Source: Actinomortierella ambigua
Taxonomy: Eukaryota > Mortierellomycota > Mortierellomycetes > Mortierellales > Mortierellaceae
DNA: 12,675 nt
Reading direction: 5' to 3'
Assembly (NCBI GenBank): GCA_016098155.1
Contig: JAAAJB010000794.1
Span: 1-12,675, forward strand
Both the position numbers and the translations under genes were made by a program. Positions 6,909 to 12,675 of this stretch are shown here, one piece after another. Within the stretch, counting starts at the first letter, position 1, and each line of letters starts with the position of its first letter. The notes under the pieces were generated by a model that saw only the letters and a list, made by a program, of their open reading frames with translations, made no database searches and was not told where the DNA came from.

Positions 6909-9274
6909 TCACACTAATGGAAAATCATTAAACTCGCCCTGAGCATCCGTTTGCCGTCCATTGATCTGGTACGAGACATGATACCGCACGCGTACAGGCT
7001 GCTGCATCGAGGGGTTCTTAATGTTCATCACCTGCGTCACGGTCCGCGTCGACAGCGCCGGTACAGATTGGCTCGACTGGGCCTCCAGTCTGAGCTGTAG
7101 GCTCTTGGGCACCGCCAGCCGGAGTGTCAACGCGCTCATGGGGCTGCTCTGCCGGTTCGAAAACATGGCCTTGATGTTCATCTCGCTTGCATCCCCATGC
7201 ACATAATCCACCTCCAGCTCAATCTTTAGACCGTCCTTGTCGATCAGTGTCACCACGGCTGGTTCTTTGACGGGAGCGCCCGTGTTGGACACAAAGTCAA
7301 ACTCATCAAAGCCGCCGCTAAATCCTCCTGCTGCCGCTGACGACGACGATGAAGAACTTGCCGTATGCTGAGGTTGAATCATCACACCAGAAGACACTTG
7401 TCCGACAGAAACTGGGTTCACGCTCGTCACAGGGGCGGAAAACATATTGTAGGCTGGTGGTGCAGTGCTGTCGCCAGAGCCATTCAAGGGAACACCACCA
7501 CCGATCGACGGTGTAGAGGAGCGCGAAGAAGACGAAGCCGCAGCGGGAGACGAAATCGACTGTCCGCCCAACATGATGCTGCCGCCAGCGCCCCAAGCGG
7601 GTGGTGGGGCAGAGTCGTTGAAACTGAGGTTCATCAAATCGTCCATGAGGTTGCCCGTCACCTTGGGTGTTGCTCCTGCTGAAGAGGTGCTGCTGGATGT
7701 CGGGGATCCACCCAGATCACCGTCAAAGTCGATGAGCGACGATTCCGCGGCCTGGCTGGTGTTGTTGTTTCCTGTACTGTCCTGTCCCGCCTTTGCTGTG
7801 CTATTGTGGCTGCTGCCGGTGGGCAGGGCCACCTTTGTCAGCCGTCCCTGCTTCACGTTCTCATATTGCTCCATCACATTGTTGATAATGTCGTTGATCT
7901 CCAACAGGCGATCTAAATTGCGTGGATTAAAGATGAAAAAAAGAAAGTTAGCAATCAGGGTAGGGTTGATGACTTGATCCTCCATCATAGGAAAAGGGAG
8001 AAGGGGGGGGGAGCTCTTAGTGACAAACGTACCCATGTTTTCAACATCATCGCCTTCATTAATAAACTTTTGGATCTTTGGTTGAGCAGCCTTGCAGGTT
8101 GTCAGCAGCTCCTGGAAGATATCGTTCCTGCCGATCCGCTCGCCGGGCTTGACGTCGTTGAGCATCTCGGTCAGCAAGACTGCCTTTTGATGAACCTTTT
8201 CGAGTTCAAGTGCCGCCTCCTCCTTGTAGTCCGGACGCTCCTCAGAGACGTAGCCAGTCATCTTCTTGACGAGATCGTTGGCGGCCTGGACATCCTGTGG
8301 CCGACCACGACGAATCAACTCTTGAAGCTTGGCGGACTGGGCTATCCTGTCCTCCTCCTCCAACTCGGCGGGCGACTTGAGGGTAGCGACCGGGTTAAGG
8401 ACCGACGTCGAGTCGTCACGCAGTTGTGGGAATCGGTATCCCTTGAAGGACAGAAGGCGGTGCATGTCCTTGATGTGAACGAGGTCTTCCTTGAACCGTG
8501 ACGTCTTTGCAATCGTAAGATACCATTCGTGAATCATCTCCAGAATCCTGCTCTGGACGGGTGTTGGCACGGAGAGAGGACGCTCGGGGAACTTGCGCAC
8601 AAGCTCGTTCAGAAACTCTTTTGTGGCAATCTGGATGTGGAAAGGGTGGCCACAGTTCTTGATGCACATATCCAGAAGCTATCAATGGAGGAGGATAGGT
8701 CAGATTTTCAATCACCTTCTCCAAAATCCCCCACACGTTTCTTCCACGCTAGCGACTTGAGTCAAACGGTAGCTTACTGCCAGGGCGAGCATGCCAACAT
8801 GCATGTTGCGATTGTTGACAAGTCTCACAATGTAGATTGCCGCCTCGCGAGGCCTATTCGTGATAGTAGACATTATTGTGAGCCATCAGGGGGAGGGGAT
8901 GATGCCACTGAAAATGAATATATCTTTTTCTGCCACGTTGACCAAGCAAGCCCCTCCAACAAACGCAAAAAATAAGTGCAGGCCATACGTATTCTTTTGC
9001 CGGTCTTTGATGACATCGCAAATTTCCAAGTTGAGCGACATGTCTGGTTCGCGGAGCATAGGGCTACATGCACGTTCTGCGCATTGACGTTGTCACAAGG
9101 AGAATTGTTGGTCATTTTGTTAGCATGTAAAGTCGGATTGTCATTAAGTCGAGACGCGTCGAGGAACAAAAAAAAAAAAGGAGACCGCAGTGAAGGAGAG
9201 GGGGGAAGTTTGGGAAGGTTGTTACCAATGTAGGTCTCGAGGACCGACTTTTGCTGCTGCCCGTAATATGTCAT
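6909..9274 (-). CDS. GGA-type clathrin adaptor (VHS-GAT-GAE), five exons
   Basis: ARF-dependent adaptor that sorts cargo at the trans-Golgi/endosome into clathrin vesicles. Exons on the minus strand: 9274-9226, 9076-8989, 8853-8778, 8678-8033, 7912-6909; introns of 149, 135, 99 and 120 bp, all GT-AG. They join to 1863 nt, 620 aa, with every split codon restoring a family residue. VHS domain at about residues 3-155 (NTPREAAIYIVRLVNN, LLDMCIKNCG, FLNELVRKFPERP). GAT domain at about 175-300, with the DVQAAN motif at 200-205 that contacts ARF-GTP in the family. The hinge is Ser/Pro-rich, with a clathrin-box match LIDFD at 346-350. GAE domain at about 505-620. Length matches fungal GGAs. Start ATG 9274 places VHS at the usual N-terminal position; an upstream in-frame ATG at 9541 would add 89 poorly coding residues and is disfavoured. 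Yeast equivalents are Gga1/Gga2. Confidence 0.95.
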
Positions 9275-10125
9275 TTGAGTGCAATTGCAACCAATGAGGG
9301 TTGATGGGAGGGAGCGGTGTGGAAGTTGATGGGAATGATGAACGGGCTGTGTGAACTTTCTTCGCCCCCAAACCCTCCAACCACGTACACTTTTTGTGTG
9401 GAGGGGAGAATGGATCGGTGGCTTCGCAATGAAAAATTGAGGGCAATGCCATGTCCTACACCGTGCAAGCACGACACGATAAATATATCCCATGTCAACT
9501 TCGCTCTCAATATCATTTGGAGTATACAGGTGCATGGTCATGGTCTTTAACCTGAAGGGTCGCGGAAGAGAGGGTGCAATCAGAGGCAGCCTGCCCGACT
9601 ATGATATGCGTGATGAAGCCAGGGGGATCACGATCAACCGATCAACCTGATCCATCCCATCAAGTTGAAGCCCGGCCGATGCGTTGATGACCATGTGCTT
9701 GGAGTATCCACCAGTACTTGACCTTCATCCTTCGCCTCACAGATGCTGGGTCGCACAAAAGATTCAGCCACCAGACAGTGGCCAGTCAATTCGTGCACTA
9801 GTGAGCATAAGCTATATTAGCCTTTTAGAAGTGGCGGGATTCATGGCATGGTTTTCTTATGCCTCTATCGCTCCTTTTCTTCTTTTCTCTTCTTTTCTTT
9901 TTGTTCTGTTCGGTTCTCTTCTTTTTTGGTGAATAGGGGGAAGGGGTCAATGGGAAGCTAAAAGTTTATTGTTCTGCAGTGTGCGATCTGGATAGGGCAA
10001 GCAATTAACGACAATAGTTTCCGCATGAGCAAGAGTCTAGCACTACCTTTGGGTAGCGTACTACTGCAAAGACATGCAATGGAATGGGTGTGGAAACAGG
10101 AAAGGCAGTGGGGGTGTTGTCGAGA
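9275..10125. other. intergenic: GGA promoter side and 3' flank of the small gene
   Basis: No gene is supported in this 851-bp stretch. Reading the minus strand toward the GGA start, an A/T-rich TATATTTAT element lies near 9480-9488 and an ATTGG (inverted CCAAT) sits close to the ATG. A tandem pair of the 8-mer CGATCAAC lies at 9631-9646. A long plus-strand pyrimidine tract covers about 9865-9925. AATAAA on the minus strand at 9970-9965 is the likely poly(A) signal for the small gene at 10126-10380, about 156 bp after its stop. Confidence 0.45.
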
Positions 10126-10380
10126 CTAATTTCCGACACGCTGGCGCATTGCGGCTTCCGCTCGAGCAAACATGATCTCAAGTTGCTGATCGACGCCCGA
10201 GGTTGGCGCAGGCTTTGTCTTGGTCTTGCCCTTGGTTTGGGCCTTGGAGGCGGAGGATGACGGCGAGATACGGGGCTCCACCCCCAGAGAAACGCTTTTC
10301 GGCAACTTGGTCGTTGATGTGGTCGGTGACGAGCTCTTGGGCCTTGGTGACGAGCTCTTGGGCTTTGGGGAGCGAGGCAT
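10126..10380 (-). CDS. small basic Ser/Lys/Pro-rich protein, unknown function
   Basis: An 84-aa frame with an ATG (10380) in an acceptable context. The N-terminal half is low-complexity, rich in Ser, Lys, Pro and Arg, with KSSSP repeated twice; it should be disordered and strongly positive. The last 22 residues, including QQLEIMFARAEAAMRQR, look like one amphipathic helix. This resembles small nuclear or nucleic-acid-associated proteins, but I recognise no family. Support comes from the CT-rich leader upstream (about 10381-10470) and the AATAAA downstream at 9970-9965. The short length and biased composition keep confidence moderate; the gene could have an unseen upstream exon. Confidence 0.55.
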   Translation of the reverse strand: MPRSPKPKSSSPRPKSSSPTTSTTKLPKSVSLGVEPRISPSSSASKAQTKGKTKTKPAPTSGVDQQLEIMFARAEAAMRQRVGN

Positions 10381-10672
10381 GTAGAGAATGTGTGTCTGTT
10401 AGAGTCGAGGGATAGGGGTGGTGCTTCAAGGACAAGAGAGGTAGCGAAAACGAAGAACAAGAAGAAGATGGTAGATGAGCAAAAGCAGACAATGAACTCG
10501 TGGTTTTATTGTTGGAGGAAAGGTGATGGTAGGTGATATGAAGCAATTATTGTGGCGCCTGTGGCGACTATGGATATCAAAGACCATCACGAATGGTCTT
10601 TCAGAGCCACCCAGTGGGTGTTGGGAGGCTGAGGGATGAGGGCAGGGGGGGGGGCGAGAGAAGAGGGCAAGT
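10381..10672 (-). promoter_or_regulatory. spacer: 3' end of F-box gene and leader of the small gene
   Basis: This 292-bp gap serves two same-strand genes. AATAAA on the minus strand at 10510-10505, about 163 bp after the F-box stop, is the likely poly(A) signal. Between it and the small gene's ATG the minus strand is rich in C and T, as in fungal leaders. A run of ten G at 10645-10654 (C10 in the transcript) lies 18 bp past the F-box stop. Confidence 0.4.
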
Positions 10673-12136
10673 CTACTTTGGAGATGGGAACACAAACTCG
10701 ACTTGTGGCAAACCAGCCTTCGTAAACCACTCGTTTGCACGAACGTCCAGCTCTCGACTCGTCCACCACACATGTACCTCTCGGAGGCGAGGCCAACTCT
10801 TTGCCATCCACTGAACCAAGGCCTCGGTCCAGTCAATCTGAAGCGAGCCCACCGTCAAGACTTGAAGCTTGCGAAGGTTGGCCAGAGACGCGAGCCCAGC
10901 GTCCATCGTAAAGGGGAAAGCGGTCTCTCCCAGGTGGAGTTGCTGCAGCTCAATCATCCGGCTAAGGTAGAGGCACATTGTTCGGCATTCTCCCATATGA
11001 ACACTTGAGCCCTCTACGGCTGTTTCACTGAACCGGAACGAGACGGAGAGCGAGCGTAGGTTCAATAAGATCATTGACGCATTCGAACCTCGCAGTTTGT
11101 CCGAGACCCACTTTGAAATGAACCGTGAGATGTCCTTCACCTCGAGCTGGTACTCGACAATACGGAGGTCGCGAAGCTGACTGGCAGACTCGATGTAGTC
11201 CAGAAAGTCGAGTGTGCTCAGATTGGTATCTTTGGCAAAGTAGCCAACATCAAGCGTCTCGAGCGACTTGCAGTGCTTACCGAGCACACTTAGCACGCGC
11301 GGGCTAAACTGCGTCGATTGCACGCCAAACGCGGCCAGTCTTGGGAAGGCGAGCAGCAGGTTGATCACATCCTCCTCCGGCAGGGGCTCGTCTGGTGTGA
11401 AGAGCTGGATCTTGCCTAGACGGGTGCAGATCTTGGAGATGTTTTGGCATTCCTCGGGTGCGATGCTCAGACCGGGGCAGTCGCCGATATCGATCGTTCG
11501 GAGATCGGGGGAGCGGACCATGACGGCAAACATGTCGCCATTCTTGAGTGACACGTTGGTCAGCTTGAGGGACTCGAGGCGCAGTGGGAAGGAATCGGAC
11601 GACTGAAACTGGACCGGAGTGTGGGTATAGAGGTCCAGGTGGGCCAGGTGCGGGCAAAGGCGAAAGAGGTCATTCATGTCCATGGTATTGTTTTGGCGAA
11701 GAGAGAAGCAGCGGATGGAGAGGCGCGAGATGTGGACGAGTGGGTATCGTTGGAGCATGCAGATCAGGGTGGTCCATGTGATGTCGCCCATGATGTGGAG
11801 GGCTTGGAGGTATGTGCAGTCCCGAAGGATCAGGTCAGCAAACTCCTCCAGGGTTAGGTTTGGGCGGTCAGTGTAGTAGAAGGCTCCGGGAGTCGACTTT
11901 TGGTACCAGGTAATGGATCGGAGATGTTTTTTGTTTCGCAAAATGGAAGCGATTCCTGCGCGACGGTACCAGTCACCTTGCTGGATGGTGTGGTACAGCA
12001 TCGGGGTGGCCAGCTTGTGCCAAAGCCGGGCAACGCGCGTACATTGCGCAATGTCATGGCGAGGCAGGCGGGCCAGCACCAAGTCAAGGATAAGTGGGAT
12101 ACCCAAAGCTACCGTAGACAGGGCTTGCGGGGTCAT
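10673..12136 (-). CDS. F-box/LRR protein, second subfamily
   Basis: Predicted SCF ubiquitin-ligase substrate receptor, 487 aa, single exon. The F-box lies at about residues 10-48 (IPLILDLVLARLPRHDIAQC, then VARLWHKLATPMLYHTI), the part expected to bind Skp1. The rest is a chain of leucine-rich repeats, including LESLKLTNVSL, LRTIDIGDCPGL, LETLDVGYFA, LQQLHLGETAF and LQVLTVGSLQIDW, ending in a WPRLREVHVWW repeat. I start at the ATG at 12136; the frame is open 33 bp further up but only from a TTG codon. It lacks the low-complexity inserts and the AAWEWV-type C-terminus of the other two F-box genes, so it belongs to a separate subfamily. The substrate is unknown. Confidence 0.9.
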   Translation of the reverse strand: MTPQALSTVALGIPLILDLVLARLPRHDIAQCTRVARLWHKLATPMLYHTIQQGDWYRRAGIASILRNKKHLRSITWYQKSTPGAFYYTDRPNLTLEEFADLILRDCTYLQALHIMGDITWTTLICMLQRYPLVHISRLSIRCFSLRQNNTMDMNDLFRLCPHLAHLDLYTHTPVQFQSSDSFPLRLESLKLTNVSLKNGDMFAVMVRSPDLRTIDIGDCPGLSIAPEECQNISKICTRLGKIQLFTPDEPLPEEDVINLLLAFPRLAAFGVQSTQFSPRVLSVLGKHCKSLETLDVGYFAKDTNLSTLDFLDYIESASQLRDLRIVEYQLEVKDISRFISKWVSDKLRGSNASMILLNLRSLSVSFRFSETAVEGSSVHMGECRTMCLYLSRMIELQQLHLGETAFPFTMDAGLASLANLRKLQVLTVGSLQIDWTEALVQWMAKSWPRLREVHVWWTSRELDVRANEWFTKAGLPQVEFVFPSPK

Positions 12137-12675
12137 TCTTTGTATTGGAGGTGGGTGAGATGTGGCCAATCGACAAAGTCAGGGGGAGGGGGTTGTTGTT
12201 TTGCTTCCAGGCAGAGGAGAAAGGAAGGAGGTGAAGGTAGGGTTGTGGAGGGATATGGACAAATATTATTTAAATTGGCGCAGGGTCTCGGTGTGCAAGA
12301 CTGCGCTTATGAAGGTAGGAAACCAGGGAATGAATGAAGAGATGAAAAGGATCCATGAAAGGGGAAATGGAAAAAAAAGAAAGTTGTGGGTATTGTGCTG
12401 TCGTTGGCCAGCCAGCGCAGGGCAACAGCAGGTTGGTCGGTTGCGTGCACAACCCTAAAGGGAGATTAGGTGTGAGGTGAGAGTGAGTGGGTGAGGGAGG
12501 TGCGGGTGTCTGGGAAATTGAGTAGTCGTCCGGGATTGGGTAGAGCCACGCGGCTCTTTGAATAGCCGGAGATTTGCCAGAACAGTGGAGGAGTACAAAA
12601 AAAAAAAGGGTGAACCTTCATACTATAGGTGTACCACCCATAGTTAGATCGTGACTCGCCCCGCTGGGGACGCCA
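12137..12675. other. promoter side of the F-box gene and unassigned end
   Basis: No gene is supported in this 539-bp stretch. On the minus strand a CCAAT at 12278-12274 runs directly into an A/T-rich TTTAAATAATATTT element (about 12275-12262), 125-140 bp before the F-box ATG, making a plausible core promoter. GAGCC-ACGC-GGCTC at about 12543-12556 can form a small hairpin. An A-run lies near 12597-12607. Neither is assigned a role. Confidence 0.4.

Noticed and set aside
7150..7170. GGTTCGAAA stretch resembling a tRNA B box
   Set aside because: It lies inside the GGA GAE coding sequence, with no A box or cloverleaf partner at the right distance.
7465..8501. Two long plus-strand open frames (about 170 and 175 codons)
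   Set aside because: They are antisense to GGA exons 4 and 5; the minus strand has unambiguous GAT/hinge/GAE sequence and these translations have no domain character.
8873..9541. A 222-codon minus-strand open frame
   Set aside because: It is a chance read-through: it contains GGA exon 1 in frame, then runs through intron 1 and reads exon 2 in the wrong frame. The spliced GGA model explains this stretch.
11304..11657. 117-codon minus-strand frame within the third F-box gene
   Set aside because: It is another frame of the same strand inside a clear LRR coding sequence; Pro/Arg-rich composition is typical of a shadow frame.
12137..12169. Longer F-box protein beginning 11 codons upstream
   Set aside because: The codon at 12169 is TTG, not ATG; the first ATG in frame is at 12136, a better fungal nuclear start.

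Overview
The window is nuclear DNA from a filamentous fungus. Supporting signs are short GT-AG introns in a eukaryotic trafficking gene, AATAAA-type poly(A) signals, TATA-like boxes in pyrimidine-rich leaders, and several large F-box/leucine-rich-repeat proteins. Diverged F-box/LRR families in tandem, polyglutamine inserts and compact intergenic spaces fit an early-diverging fungus. Mortierellomycotina (Mortierella and relatives) is my best guess, from the style of the F-box proteins; this is inference, not a search result.

Layout. 1-258: upstream DNA with an A22 tract. 259-2352 (+) and 2505-4595 (+): two long, intronless F-box/LRR paralogues head to tail, separated by 152 bp. 4698-5213 (-): an orphan 171-aa protein with an N-terminal cysteine cluster, convergent with the second F-box gene. 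5214-6908: a gene-poor stretch holding coding-like remnants on both strands and two imperfect direct copies of a ~97-bp repeat. 6909-9274 (-): a complete five-exon gene for a GGA-type clathrin adaptor (VHS-GAT-hinge-GAE, 620 aa), whose four introns I resolved by hand. 9275-10125: its promoter side plus the 3' flank of the next gene. 10126-10380 (-): a small basic Ser/Lys/Pro-rich protein of unknown function. 10673-12136 (-): a third F-box/LRR protein of a different subfamily (487 aa). 12137-12675: its promoter side and unassigned DNA.

Function. The three F-box proteins are predicted substrate receptors of SCF ubiquitin ligases: the F-box would bind Skp1 and the divergent LRR region would choose the target. 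The GGA protein is a housekeeping ARF-dependent adaptor at the trans-Golgi/endosome. Nothing suggests these genes form one pathway. I see no defence system, CRISPR array, rRNA, tRNA or intact transposon. The most unusual parts are the degenerate repeat-bearing region at 5.3-6.6 kb, the divergent F-box tandem pair, the two orphan small proteins, and a stop-free, frame-preserving intron inside the GAT domain of the GGA gene.
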